Positions 48,681 to 58,054 of a stretch of 64,000 nucleotides of DNA are shown here, in pieces (position 1 is the first letter of the stretch; each line of letters opens with the position of its first letter). The stretch lies in the NCBI GenBank assembly GCA_041071465.1, contig CP163498.1:5226001-5290000 (forward strand). Reading direction: 5' to 3'. A program made the translations under genes and the position numbers. Source of the DNA: Pseudomonas putida. Its GTDB lineage: Bacteria; Pseudomonadota; Gammaproteobacteria; Pseudomonadales; Pseudomonadaceae. The notes beneath the pieces were generated by a model. The model ran no database searches. It was given only the letters and a program-made list of their open reading frames with translations, and was not told the DNA's origin.

Positions 48681-50036
48681 TGCACGGCCTCCACGGGGAT
48701 CAGTTGCTGTTCGTCCTTGAGGGCCTGGATCATGGTGTCCTGCCAGTACTTGTGCTGCAGCACGAACAGGCCTTCGTCCTCGGTGCGCACGCCGGACAAT
48801 AGCGGTTCGAGTTCGATTTCCTTGGCGGCCTCATCAGCGCCTTCGACCCAATGTTTAGCACCGCGGGACATATCGTTCCAACCGGTGCCGCCGCCGTAGC
48901 CGGTCTGGCACGAGCGGAACTCTTCCAGGTCGTCCGGGGTGGCCATGCCGCTGACATTGAAGAAGTCTTCGTACTGGCGGATGCGCTTGGCACGGGCATC
49001 GGCACTCTCGCCTTTCGGCGCGATGCAATAGATGGTGATTTCGGTCTCTGTTCACCGAAATCGGCCGGGCAACGCGGATCTGCGAGCTGAACTGGTCCAT
49101 CAGGTAAACGTTGGGGTACAGGCACAGGTTGCGCGAGTTTTCGATCATCCAGTCGGCGCGGGCCTGGCCGAAGTCGGCGGCCAGCTGGTCGCGGCGCTCG
49201 TAGGCCGGGCGGTCTTCGGGGTTGGCCCAGCGGGTCCACAGCAGCAGGTGGCCGTGGTCGAAGGAGTAGAAGCCGCCGCCCTGCTTGGCCCAGGAACCGG
49301 CGCTCATGGTCTTGATCTCGTCACCCGCTTCGCGCTGCTTGCGCTGGTTCTGGGTAGCGGCGTAGTTCCAGTGCACGGAGCTGACGTGGTAGCCGTCGGC
49401 GCCGTTTTCGGCGGTGAGCTTCCAGTTGCCTTCGTAGATGTACGAGCTGGCACCGCGCAGCACTTCCAGACCCTCCGGCGACTGATCGACGATCATGTCG
49501 ATGATCTTGGCCGACTCGCCCAGGTGTTCCACCAGCGGTTTTACATCGGCGTTCAGGCTGCCGAACAGAAAGCCCCGGTACGACTCGAAGCGCGCCACCT
49601 TGGTCAGGTCGTGGGAGCCGTCGCAGTTGAAGCTGTCGGGGTAGCCGGCATTGCTCGGGTCTTTCACCTTCAGCAGCTTGCCGCTGTTGTTGAACGTCCA
49701 GCCGTGGAATGGGCAGGTGTAGCTGGAGCGGTTACCGCGCTTGTGCCGGCACAGCATGGCGCCACGGTGGCTGCAGGCATTGAGGAAGGCATTGAGCTCA
49801 CCGTCCTTGTTGCGCGCGATGAAAATCGGCTGGCGCCCCATGGTCAGGGTGAGGAAGTCGTTCTTTTCGGGGATCTGGCTTTCATGGGCCAGGTAGATCC
49901 AGTTGCCCTCGAAGATGTGTTTCATCTCCAGGTCGAACAGGCGTGGGTCGGTGAACATCTCGCGCTTGCAGCGGTAGATGCCCTTTTCACGGTCGTCCTC
50001 GAGCATGGCATTGAGGTAGTCGAATCCCAGGGACAT
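48677..50036 (-). pseudogene. benA: Benzoate 1,2-dioxygenase large subunit, interrupted by a one-base insertion
   Basis: From 50036 (ATG nine bases after GGAG) the frame encodes 329 residues of BenA, including the Rieske motif ([17 protein letters not shown]; Cys88, His90, Cys108, His111) and the iron site [11 protein letters not shown]. After ...RVARPISVN the frame is lost. The rest ([14 protein letters not shown]... to 48677) continues in another frame. Removing one base at about 49049 (GTG AAC A GAG ACC) restores a 452-residue protein, the normal BenA length. As written, the Fe-ligand and C-terminal helix region would be lost. The rest of the operon is intact, so a sequencing error is quite possible. 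Confidence 0.9.
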
Positions 50037-50053
50037 GGCCAGGGTCTCCATTG

Positions 50054-50061
50054 TTATTGTT
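50054..50061 (-). promoter_or_regulatory. Crc/Hfq catabolite-repression (CA) motif at benA
   Basis: On the minus strand AACAATAA, extended as AACAATAACAA, fits AAnAAnAA and lies about 18 bases before the benA ATG, across its ribosome-binding area. Hfq/Crc bind such sequences to block translation of less preferred carbon-source genes. The motif is seen; the function is inferred from the family. Confidence 0.6.
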
Positions 50062-50098
50062 TAGACCTGGTCAGTTTGGGCGCTGGTATTAGGCGGGA

Positions 50099-50135
50099 GT
50101 ATCCGGTTTGTGCGCAGTAGTATCCGTTTTGTGCA
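50099..50135 (-). promoter_or_regulatory. BenR/XylS-type operator, two direct repeats
   Basis: On the minus strand TGCACAAAACGGATAC (50120-50135) and CGCACAAACCGGATAC (50099-50114) are direct repeats with starts 21 bp apart, two helical turns. Each fits the XylS/BenR half-site TGCA-N6-GGNTA, with one mismatch in the proximal copy. They lie about 63-99 bp upstream of benA, where an activator would overlap the -35 region. Confidence 0.85.
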
Positions 50136-50163
50136 GGCTTGCACGCGAAGGGGGTGGCGAAGT

Positions 50164-51120
50164 TCAGCGCCGGTTACGGAAAGTTTCCGAAGGCAATTCA
50201 CCAAACTGGTGCCGATACACTTCGGAAAAGCGCCCCAGGTGCAGGAAGCCATAATCCAAGGCCAGTTCAGTCACGCTACGCACTGCACAACTGGCATCTC
50301 CCAGACAGGCACGCACCTGCTCCAGCTTGCGCTGACGCACATATTGCTTGGGCGTAGTACCAAGATGCCGGTCGAACAACGCATACAACGACCGCAGGCT
50401 CATGCACGCCTGCTCTGCCAGCGCCTCGGCTGGCAGCTCAAGTTTGAGGTTGCGATCGATATATTCGATGATCCGATCAAGGCTTACGCCAGGCGATCCC
50501 AGGCTTTCGCGGCGGATATTGGTGCTCATCAGGGTCAGCAGCTTGCTGGCGACAATCTGGCTGTAATGGCCCTGCACCCTGGGTAGCGAGTCGCTCACTT
50601 CCGCTTCATGGCAAACCATCGCCAGCAGGTTCACGAACCCGTCCAGTTCATCCAACCGATAATGGTTGCGCAAGAACCGCACGCCGCCTTCTGGCCGATG
50701 CCAGCGCTGTTCATCGCAGATCGAGTCCAGCAAGCGGGTCGGCACCTTGAGGATGAACTTCTCGCAGTCTTCTGAGTAAGTCAGATCAACTGGGTCGTCC
50801 GGGTTGATCAGCAGCAGCTCCCCTGGAATCAGGTGCTGTTCGCGCTTGTGCCCGCGCCACAGGCAATTGCCGTTGAGCAGCACTTGCAGGTGGTAAATGG
50901 TTTCCAGTGCTGGCGAGGTAACGCGCACGCTGCCACCGTAGCTGATACGACACAAGTCGAGTTCGGCGAACTTGCGGTGGCTGAGGCTGGCCTGAGGGTG
51001 GGTGGTACGCGACAGACCGATGCAATGCTGGCCCACATGCTGGTTCACATAATCGGACACAGCATAAGGGTCGGCGTGGTGAAACACGCTACTGCGTTCG
51101 CTCAGCAGGCGGCTTTCCAT
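50164..51120 (-). CDS. benR: BenR, XylS/AraC-family activator of the ben genes
   Basis: A 318-residue regulator. The N-terminal ligand and dimerisation domain (about 1-205) precedes an AraC-type double HTH (SLDRIIEYIDRNLKLELPAE, then LALDYGFLHLGRFSEVYRHQFGELPSETF). BenR binds benzoate and activates the benA promoter. The start at 51120 gives the length I recall for P. putida BenR (318); an ATG six bases upstream is the alternative. It lies directly upstream of benA on the same strand. A Crc-type AACAATAA motif lies just before its start. Confidence 0.95.
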   Translation of the reverse strand: MESRLLSERSSVFHHADPYAVSDYVNQHVGQHCIGLSRTTHPQASLSHRKFAELDLCRISYGGSVRVTSPALETIYHLQVLLNGNCLWRGHKREQHLIPGELLLINPDDPVDLTYSEDCEKFILKVPTRLLDSICDEQRWHRPEGGVRFLRNHYRLDELDGFVNLLAMVCHEAEVSDSLPRVQGHYSQIVASKLLTLMSTNIRRESLGSPGVSLDRIIEYIDRNLKLELPAEALAEQACMSLRSLYALFDRHLGTTPKQYVRQRKLEQVRACLGDASCAVRSVTELALDYGFLHLGRFSEVYRHQFGELPSETFRNRR

Positions 51121-51140
51121 AGGCAAGGCACTCGGTATCG

Positions 51141-51148
51141 TTATTGTT
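51141..51148 (-). promoter_or_regulatory. Crc/Hfq catabolite-repression (CA) motif at benR
   Basis: AACAATAA on the minus strand lies about 20 bases before the benR ATG. benR mRNA is a known target of Crc in P. putida, and this exact A-rich motif is expected there. The same octamer occurs before benA. Confidence 0.7.
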
Positions 51149-51343
51149 CTGGTCGCCGCGTCCTACTGCCTTGTGGGCTGTGGTTGCGGTCGTCACGGTC
51201 ATTCTATCGGGCCGGTTGCGGGTCGCGGGGGCAGGCGACAACCGGTGGATGGGCACACTACAGCAAAAAGGCGGGGGTTGGGCAATGCGGCGATGGGATT
51301 GGATGGGCGGATAACGGACAGGCCAGGTGCAGCCTGTGTTCGT

Positions 51344-52399
51344 TTATCGAACAGTTTCTTCCTGCCGCCCTGCCCACCCCTGGCTACGGGCACGATATTG
51401 GCGCGGAGCAACGGCAAACAACTCACGAAACCGCCGATAGAAATGCGGGAAACTGACAAACCCGCTGGCCACTGCCACCTCGGTCAATGACTTGCTGGTG
51501 TGTTGCAACAGTTGGCGCGCATGGGTCAGGCGCAGCTCCAGATAGTAACGCGGTGGTGTGGCCTGCACATGGCGGCGGAACAGCCGCTCCAAGTGCCGGC
51601 GAGACAAGCCGGCATGTTCGGCGATTTCGTCGATGCCAATGGGGTCTTCGATATTGGCATGCATCAATTCCAGGGCCAGGCGCACCCCCTTGGGCAGGCT
51701 GGGGTCGATTTCCGGGGCGCTGGCAGGTGCGTCGCTCATGACCCGCGCACGGTCACAGGCCAGCATCTGCTCCACGGCCCGGCGCAAGGGTACGCCACCG
51801 CACTGTTCAAGCATTGCCAACATCATGTCCAAGGCACTGCTGGCACCGGCGCAGCTCATATGTCGCCGGTCCAGCACATGGGCCTGGCGGCTGATACGTA
51901 CTTTGGGGAACAGCTCGTTCATCATCGCTCGGCCATCGGGGTGGAAGGCGCAGTCGTGATCATTGAGCAAGCCAGCCTCGGCCAGGAAGTAAGCGCCGTT
52001 CCACAGCCCGCCCAGTTGGCAGCCGTACTGGTCGGCTTGGCGCAACTTGGCACGCAGTTGCGGCGCGGCCTCCAGGCGCACGCGAAAGCCACCACACACC
52101 AGCAGGCAGTCAAGGCCGTGCACATCCAGGTCAGCGAGCTGAGTGTTGACCGGCAAGGCGATGCCCAGGTCGCTCATCACTTGCGCGCCCTCGCCCACCA
52201 CCTGGATCTGGAACAACGGCGTGGCACTCATCAGGTTGGCGGTGACCAGGCTGTCCATCGCAGCTGTGAAGGCCATCATCGAGAAGTGCTCGCGCAGGAC
52301 GAAGGCCACGCGCTGGCACGGCATTGAAAGCGAAGTGCGGATGGCCGGGGCCAGGTGGGCCAGGTTGGTGCTTTTGAGGATGCTTTCGAAGTGGCTCAT
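51344..52399 (-). CDS. GlxA-family AraC regulator with class I glutamine amidotransferase-like domain
   Basis: A 351-residue regulator. The N-terminal DJ-1/GATase1-like domain covers about 28-200 (VAFVLREHFSMMAFTAAMD, CLLVCGGFR, LGGLWNGAYFLAEAGLL), and the C-terminal AraC HTH about 235-330 (IDEIAEHAGLSRRHLERLFRRH, FVSFPHFYRRF). This class includes GbdR and CdhR, which govern glycine betaine, dimethylglycine and carnitine catabolism in Pseudomonas. It follows the betaine-type transporter genes on the same strand and probably controls them. Confidence 0.87.
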   Translation of the reverse strand: MSHFESILKSTNLAHLAPAIRTSLSMPCQRVAFVLREHFSMMAFTAAMDSLVTANLMSATPLFQIQVVGEGAQVMSDLGIALPVNTQLADLDVHGLDCLLVCGGFRVRLEAAPQLRAKLRQADQYGCQLGGLWNGAYFLAEAGLLNDHDCAFHPDGRAMMNELFPKVRISRQAHVLDRRHMSCAGASSALDMMLAMLEQCGGVPLRRAVEQMLACDRARVMSDAPASAPEIDPSLPKGVRLALELMHANIEDPIGIDEIAEHAGLSRRHLERLFRRHVQATPPRYYLELRLTHARQLLQHTSKSLTEVAVASGFVSFPHFYRRFRELFAVAPRQYRARSQGWAGRQEETVR

Positions 52400-52427
52400 G
52401 GCTTTAACTCAACTGCGGGAGTTGCAT

Positions 52428-52461
52428 TGGCTTCCACGCGGGCTTGCCCGCGAAGAAGCCA
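52428..52461. repeat. Single REP-like palindrome
   Basis: Outer arms TGGCTTC / GAAGCCA and inner arms CGCGGG / CCCGCG form a nested hairpin in the 78-bp gap between the GlxA-type regulator and the transporter binding-protein gene. The inner core matches the P. putida REP. Confidence 0.65.
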
Positions 52462-52477
52462 GCAGTGCTGGAACAGG

Positions 52478-53506
52478 TTACTTGCCGGCCTGGGCCGCTG
52501 CGTCGCGTGAGGCTTGCAGCCACTGATCGAACTGCTGGCGGTGGGCGGCAACCCACTGCTTGGCATGGCGCTCGATGTCTTTGGGCTTCTTCTCGCCCTG
52601 CTGCATCTTCAGGTTCTGGTTGCTCTCGTCGTCGGTGTTGATCTGCACCAGCGACAGGAACTTCAGCGCCGCCGGGTTCTTTTCGGCAAAGTCCTTGTTC
52701 AGCACGGCCACCACCTTGTCGATGGCAAAGCCCAGGTTTTTGCCGTGGTAGGTGGTGTCGACGTCGTTCTTGCCATCAGGCAGGTCGGTCTTCGGCACTT
52801 CCAGCCAGACCACATCCTTGCCTTCGACCAGCACGCTGGCGATCCACTGCGGCACCCAGGTGAAATACAGGATCGGCTTGCCTTCCTTGTAACGGGCGAT
52901 GGTGTCGGCCATCAGCGCAAAGTACGAGCCTTGGTTGACGTTGACACTCTTGTCCAGGTCGTAGGCCTTCATGTGGTGGGAAATCACCAGCTCGCAACCC
53001 CAGCCCGGATTGCAACCGGTCATGTCGGCCTTGCCGTCGCCGTCGGTGTCGAACAGTTTGGCGATTTCCGGCTTTTTCAGGTCGGTGATGTACTTGATGT
53101 TGTACTGGTCGGCGGTTTTCTTGTCGATCAAGTAGCCCTGGGCGACACCCGGCAGAATGTTGCCGGTCTTGACCATCACATCATCGCCGCCAGCCTGCTG
53201 GTAGAACTTGTCGTGCAGTTTTTCCCACAGGTGCACGGTGAAGTCGGCATCGCCGTTGGCCAAGGCCACCATCATCACGCCGTATTCGGTCTCCTTGGGT
53301 TCCTGCACGTTGTAGCCCAGCTCGCGCAGGCCTTCCATGGCCACTTCACCGCGGAAACGCTCTTCGGCGATCGAGGGGAAAATCGGCGTTACCTTCACGC
53401 CATCACCCGGTTTGTCCGCCGAAGCGTTTGCGCCCAGCGCAGCGGCCACCAGGGTCAATGCCGTGGCACATTTGAGGATGCTGCGGGTGAATTTGGATTC
53501 GTGCAT
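52478..53506 (-). CDS. Glycine betaine/choline-type ABC substrate-binding protein (ProX/ChoX class)
   Basis: A 342-residue periplasmic protein with signal peptide (about 1-30, LGANASA). It belongs to the OpuAC/ProX class, with aromatic-cage candidates in FTVHLWEKLHD, NPGWGCELV and LYFTWVPQWIA, which surround a quaternary amine. It should hand betaine, choline or a related compound to the permease encoded next to it. Neighbouring genes supply the permease, an ATPase with CBS domain and a GlxA-type regulator. Confidence 0.9.
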   Translation of the reverse strand: MHESKFTRSILKCATALTLVAAALGANASADKPGDGVKVTPIFPSIAEERFRGEVAMEGLRELGYNVQEPKETEYGVMMVALANGDADFTVHLWEKLHDKFYQQAGGDDVMVKTGNILPGVAQGYLIDKKTADQYNIKYITDLKKPEIAKLFDTDGDGKADMTGCNPGWGCELVISHHMKAYDLDKSVNVNQGSYFALMADTIARYKEGKPILYFTWVPQWIASVLVEGKDVVWLEVPKTDLPDGKNDVDTTYHGKNLGFAIDKVVAVLNKDFAEKNPAALKFLSLVQINTDDESNQNLKMQQGEKKPKDIERHAKQWVAAHRQQFDQWLQASRDAAAQAGK

Positions 53507-53576
53507 CGTCGCTTACCTTCTTCTGATTTTTATCTTCAAGTGCGGCAGATCGAACGTATCAAGTGTCTTGCTGTGC

Positions 53577-54530
53577 TCAGGCGGTCTTGCGCCGCCCTTT
53601 CACGGGCGCTGCGCCACACAGGCGCATCACCACGCCTGCGGGGCCAGTGTGGTACCAGCGCAGGCTCGGGTCGGCACTGGTGCGGGCGCCCATGGCCTGG
53701 GTCAGGCGGTCGAGGAAGATCGCCAGCAGCACCAGCCCCACGCCACCGACCGTGGCCAGGCCCATGTCCAGCCGGCCGATGCCGCGCAGTACCATCTGGC
53801 CCAGGCCACCGACCGAAATCATCGAGGCGATGACCACCATCGACAGCGACAGCATCAGGGTCTGGTTGAGGCCAGCCATGATGGTCGAAGTGGCCAGCGG
53901 CAGTTGCACGCGGGTCAACATCTGCCGTGGGGTGCAGCCGAAAGCGCGGGCGGCTTCGATCTTGTCTTCCGGCACCTGGCGAATACCCAGGTTGGTCAGG
54001 CGCACCAGCGGCGGCAGGGCGAACACGATGGTCACCAGCACGCCAGGTACATTACCGATGCCGAACAGCATCACCACCGGGACCAGGTAAACGAACGCCG
54101 GCAGGGTCTGCATGGCATCGAGCAGCGGGCGGATAATGCTTTCCAGGCGGTTGCTGCGGGCGCAGACGATACCCAACGGAATGCCGATGACCGCGCAGAA
54201 GAACACCGACGTCAGTACCAGGGCCAGGGTGGTCATCGACTCCGACCACACACCGATCAGGCCGAGCAAGGTCAGGGTGATGAAGCACAGTACCGCCATG
54301 CGCTTGCCTGCCAGCTGCCAGCCCAGCAATGACGAAAGGAGGATGCCGATGGTGGGCGGGATGCTCTGCAGGGTGAACTCGATGCCATTGAGCACCTGGT
54401 CGATTGGCCAGCGAATGGCGCGGAACACCTCGCGGAAGTTGTGCACCAGAAAGTTCAGGGTCGCGGTGACCCAGTCGCCCAAGGGGATGGTGGCCGCCTG
54501 GAACGGGTCAAGCAGGCTGAATTCGGACAT
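53577..54530 (-). CDS. Glycine betaine-type ABC permease (ProW class)
   Basis: A 317-residue inner-membrane permease with about 6-7 membrane segments, of the ProW/OpuAB class. The N-terminus contains [14 protein letters not shown], typical of the family, and a cytoplasmic coupling loop [20 protein letters not shown] is present. The core motif [23 protein letters not shown] follows. It works with the ProV-type ATPase encoded 43 bp upstream and the binding protein downstream. Confidence 0.92.
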   Translation of the reverse strand: MSEFSLLDPFQAATIPLGDWVTATLNFLVHNFREVFRAIRWPIDQVLNGIEFTLQSIPPTIGILLSSLLGWQLAGKRMAVLCFITLTLLGLIGVWSESMTTLALVLTSVFFCAVIGIPLGIVCARSNRLESIIRPLLDAMQTLPAFVYLVPVVMLFGIGNVPGVLVTIVFALPPLVRLTNLGIRQVPEDKIEAARAFGCTPRQMLTRVQLPLATSTIMAGLNQTLMLSLSMVVIASMISVGGLGQMVLRGIGRLDMGLATVGGVGLVLLAIFLDRLTQAMGARTSADPSLRWYHTGPAGVVMRLCGAAPVKGRRKTA

Positions 54531-54573
54531 GAGGGCTTACCTGTTCTAATAAACGCTACGGGCGCTTCTTGGA

Positions 54574-55734
54574 TTAGTTGCGGCTCAGGGTCTGCAGCAG
54601 CTCGTTCTTCGACAGCGTGCCCTTGAAGGCGCCCTGACGGTCGAGCACCGGCACCGGGTACGGCAGGTCGGCAGCAATCCCGAGGACTTCGTGCAGCGGC
54701 GTGTCGGTGTACACCGGGCGCTGTTCGTGCAGGCTGTAGCGGTCACTGGCAGTGGCGCCGTTGACGTCGGTGTCGACCACGCCCAGCAACTGCCCGCGCT
54801 CGTCGACCAGGTAGCCAAACGGCACGCCGGCCTGGAAGCTCGGCGCCTTGCCATTGACCTTGCACACCACGGCCGGGTCGAACCTGGCCACATCGCCGGC
54901 CTTGAGCACCCGCGAGCTGTCGAAGCTCTTGAAGAAAGTACGCACGTAGTCGTTGGCCGGCTGGTTGATCAGCTCTTGTGGGGTGCCGATCTGCACCACA
55001 CGGCCACCTTCCATGATCGCAATGCGATGGCCGATGCGGATGGCTTCTTCGATGTCATGGGAAATGAAGATGATGGTGCGTTGTTGCTCAGCCTGCAGGC
55101 GGATCAGTTCGCCCTGCATCTCGCTGCGGATCAGCGGGTCGAGTGCGGAAAACGCCTCGTCCATCAGCAAGATCGCCGGGTCGTTGGCTAACGCCCGGGC
55201 CAGGCCCACACGCTGCTGCATGCCACCAGACAACTGGTGCGGGTAACTGTTCTCGTGACCGGCCAAGCCAACCTGGCTCAAGGCTTCACGGGCGCGGCTG
55301 TGGCGTTCGGCTTCCGGCACACCGGCAATTTCCAGGCCGAAGGCGGTGTTCTCAAGCACGCTCATATGCGGCATCAACGCGAAGGACTGAAACACCATGC
55401 CCATTTCCTTGCGGCGCACATCCAGCAAGGCTTTGTCTGAAAGACCGGTAATTTCCTTGCCGTTGAGGTGAATGCTGCCGGAAGTGGGTTCGATCAGGCG
55501 GTTGAACAGCCGCACCATGGTCGACTTGCCCGAGCCCGAGAGGCCCATGATGACGAAAATCTCGCCACGCTTGACGGAAAAGCTTGCATCGAACACGCCG
55601 ACAACGTGGCCGGTCTTGCTGAAGATTTCGTTCTTGTCGGCGCCCTTGCGGAGCATCTCCATGGCCATGTTCGGGTTGGGACCGAACACCTTGAAGATGT
55701 TGTTTACCGAAAGAATCTCATCGGCATGGCTCAT
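54574..55734 (-). CDS. Glycine betaine-type ABC ATPase with CBS domain (ProV class)
   Basis: A 386-residue ATPase. It has Walker A GLSGSGKST (about residue 57), the signature LSGGMQQR, Walker B ILLMDEAFSAL, and a C-terminal CBS-like region (about 275-385) that senses ionic strength or nucleotide in related osmoregulatory transporters. The start at 55734 follows GAGGG; an upstream in-frame TTG at 55764 is less likely. First gene of the transporter operon, divergent from a LysR gene. Confidence 0.92.
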   Translation of the reverse strand: MSHADEILSVNNIFKVFGPNPNMAMEMLRKGADKNEIFSKTGHVVGVFDASFSVKRGEIFVIMGLSGSGKSTMVRLFNRLIEPTSGSIHLNGKEITGLSDKALLDVRRKEMGMVFQSFALMPHMSVLENTAFGLEIAGVPEAERHSRAREALSQVGLAGHENSYPHQLSGGMQQRVGLARALANDPAILLMDEAFSALDPLIRSEMQGELIRLQAEQQRTIIFISHDIEEAIRIGHRIAIMEGGRVVQIGTPQELINQPANDYVRTFFKSFDSSRVLKAGDVARFDPAVVCKVNGKAPSFQAGVPFGYLVDERGQLLGVVDTDVNGATASDRYSLHEQRPVYTDTPLHEVLGIAADLPYPVPVLDRQGAFKGTLSKNELLQTLSRN

Positions 55735-56095
55735 ACGACCCTCTTTATTATGCTTATTAACCAATCAATCAACATCGCACTTTCAATAAGGCGGGTAGCG
55801 ATCAGTGCGAGTACGCTTGGCAGTCCGTTCAAATTCGAACGTGAGTCAAAACCGGCACGCAGAATGTCCTGCTTCAAAAAGTTATCCGACATCGATGTCT
55901 CGAATGTCGCGCCGTGGCGTTAACGTTAGGCCCAGCGCCAGAGCGGGTCCAACGACATTTGTATGGCGCTAACCATTACCTGAAGTTATCAATCGGGCGC
56001 TGAGGCCGTAGGTAGAGCCGCCCGCACATTTACCTGTTGGCGAGGAACAGGCTAGAGTGGCGTGATTGGCTAGATGAAGGACCTCCCCGCTACCC
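55735..56095. promoter_or_regulatory. Divergent control region between betaine transporter and LysR gene
   Basis: The 361-bp gap holds no gene I can support. It contains a perfect palindrome GACATCGATGTC (55888-55899), a near-perfect one GTTCAAATTCGAAC (55827-55840) and GTTAACGTTA at about 55919. These are candidate operators for the divergent LysR regulator or the GlxA-type regulator. Their assignment to a protein is unknown. Confidence 0.4.
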
Positions 56096-57074
56096 ATGGT
56101 CAGACACTCCGAACCCGATCAGACGCTGATCAAGATGCCCTCGCTGCGTGCGGTCAAAGTCTTCGTCGCCGCCGCCAAGTACCAGAACTTCACCCGTGCC
56201 GCCGAGGCGCTGTGCGTCACCCAGGCTGCAGTCAGCCGGCAAATCCGCGAGCTGGAGACCTACCTGGGCGCCGAGTTGTTCACCCGTGTGGGCCGTGCGG
56301 TGGAGTTGACCGTGGCCGGTTCGATCTTCTTCGATGCGGTGCAGTTATCGTTCGTCAACATCTCCCAGGCGGCCGAGCGTATCCGCAGCAACACCAATAC
56401 CAAGCAGGTAGTCACCCTGTGCTGTTCACCGGCCTTTGCCGCCTTGTGGATGGGGCCGCGCATGCCGAAGTTCTTCGCCGAGCACCCGGACATCGACATC
56501 AACCTGGTAACCACCCAGAACTTTCTGTCGATGGAGCCCGGGGTGCCCGGACATCTACATCACCAAGTTGGGCAAGGTGCAGGCGGGCTATAGCTCGCAC
56601 CCGCTCAACCATGACGTGATCTACCCAGTGTGCACGCCGCAGTATTTGGCGCAGCACCCGGAGGTAGGAACCCTTAAAGGGTTGCGCGATGGTACCTTGC
56701 TGAACCTCAGCCCCTACGGCCGCTCGCAAGTCGCCGAACATGTGGACTGGAATGTGTGGCTGGCCTTCCATGACGTCGACCTGAAAAGCCGCGCCAGTAC
56801 CGCACCGCATTTCTTCAATGCCAACGACTACAACCTGTTGGTGCAACTGGCCCTTGGCGGCCAGGGCGTGGCGTTGGGCTGGCATCACTTGGTCGAGTCG
56901 CTGGTGGCACAGGGGATGCTGGTAAGGCCAGTGGCAGAAGAACTGGTGCTCAAGGACACCTTTCACTTCCTGGCATTCAATGAAGACAAGGAGCATGAGG
57001 CCAGCTGCCTGCGCTTGCGGGACTGGTTGCTGGACGAGTTTCAGCCGTTGTTGGAGTCGTTGGGTAATCGGTAA
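56096..57074 (+). pseudogene. LysR-family regulator (GcvA-like), frameshifted
   Basis: The first frame from 56096 encodes the LysR HTH (FVAAAKYQNFTRAAEALCVTQ, QAAVSRQIRELE) and the first half of the effector domain, ending ...FLSMEPGV. The remaining effector domain (DIYITKLGKVQAGYSSHPLNHD to 57074) is in another frame. Restoring two bases near 56542 (GTG CGC CCG GAC for GTGCCCGGAC) joins them into about 326 residues. A later start at 56135 (MPSLRAVKVF) would give 313. It is divergent from the betaine transporter and may regulate it. An assembly error is possible. Confidence 0.8.
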
Positions 57075-57167
57075 CCCTGCGCTTTCGGAAACAGCTTGCA
57101 ACCAAACCAACCTGCCATCCCGTCACTTTTTCGACACCCAGCACAGTGCTTCTGCTAGAAAGCCCAC

Positions 57168-58052
57168 ATGCCTACTCTCTTCGTCACCCACCTGCGCCGC
57201 CGCTGGCTCCCCTGGGTGTGCGCCATTCTGCTGGTCATCGGCCTGCCCACCAGCTGCGCCGTGCTGCAGTACAAGGAGCGCGAGCTGGTGTTCCGCATCG
57301 AGCCTGGCCAAGCCAGTTGGTTTCGCGGGCTGCCCAGCGGCGTGCAGGAACTCGACCTGCGCCCGCACAGCTTCAGCGATAACCAGAGCCTGCACGCCTG
57401 GTGGTGGCCGGCCAAACGCGCCAACGCGCCGGCCATCCTTTACCTACACGGCGTGCGCTGGAACCTTACCGGCCAGTTGTTCCGCATAGAACAGCTGCAT
57501 GCCATGGGTTATTCGGTGTTGGCCGTGGATTATCGTGGCTTTGGCCGAAGCCGTGGCGACCTACCTTCCGAGGCCACGGTCTACGAAGATGCACGCATTG
57601 CCTGGGAGCGCTTCGCCCAGCTGCAGCCAGATGCCGGCAAACGCCTGATCTTCGGCCATTCTTTGGGGGGCGCGGTGGCGGTGGAACTGGCCAGTGAGCT
57701 GACACGCGAATCACAGAACAACGGTGCCAGTGTGCCGGCACGCGGGTTAATCCTGGAGTCGACCTTCACTTCACTGGGCGATGTCGCGGCGGCAGTGGCC
57801 AATACCTCCTTGCCAGTGCGCTGGTTGATGTCGCAAAAGTTCGACTCGCTGGACAAGATCAAGGGGGTTGGCCTGCCTGTGCTGCTGGTACACGGCCTGG
57901 ATGACCGATTCGTGCCAGCGCGTTTCAGCCAGCAATTGTATGAAGCAGCCCACCAGCCCAAGACATTGCTGCTGGTGCCCGGGGCAACCCATAACAACAG
58001 CATGAGCCTGGCCGGGCAGCGCTATAAACGCGCCATACAAGCGCTGCTCTGA
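57168..58052 (+). CDS. Membrane-anchored alpha/beta hydrolase
   Basis: A 294-residue hydrolase with an N-terminal hydrophobic anchor (about 13-32). The nucleophile elbow is GHSLGG (Ser165), with a likely Asp in VHGLDDRF (about 245) and His in PGATHNNS (about 276), giving an apparent complete triad. The oxyanion region reads YLHGVRWN. It is close to the BEM46/YqkD-type serine hydrolases, usually attached to the inner membrane facing the periplasm or cytoplasm; substrate unknown. It converges on the lipoprotein gene with a two-base gap. Confidence 0.85.
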   Translation: MPTLFVTHLRRRWLPWVCAILLVIGLPTSCAVLQYKERELVFRIEPGQASWFRGLPSGVQELDLRPHSFSDNQSLHAWWWPAKRANAPAILYLHGVRWNLTGQLFRIEQLHAMGYSVLAVDYRGFGRSRGDLPSEATVYEDARIAWERFAQLQPDAGKRLIFGHSLGGAVAVELASELTRESQNNGASVPARGLILESTFTSLGDVAAAVANTSLPVRWLMSQKFDSLDKIKGVGLPVLLVHGLDDRFVPARFSQQLYEAAHQPKTLLLVPGATHNNSMSLAGQRYKRAIQALL

Positions 58053-58054
58053 AG

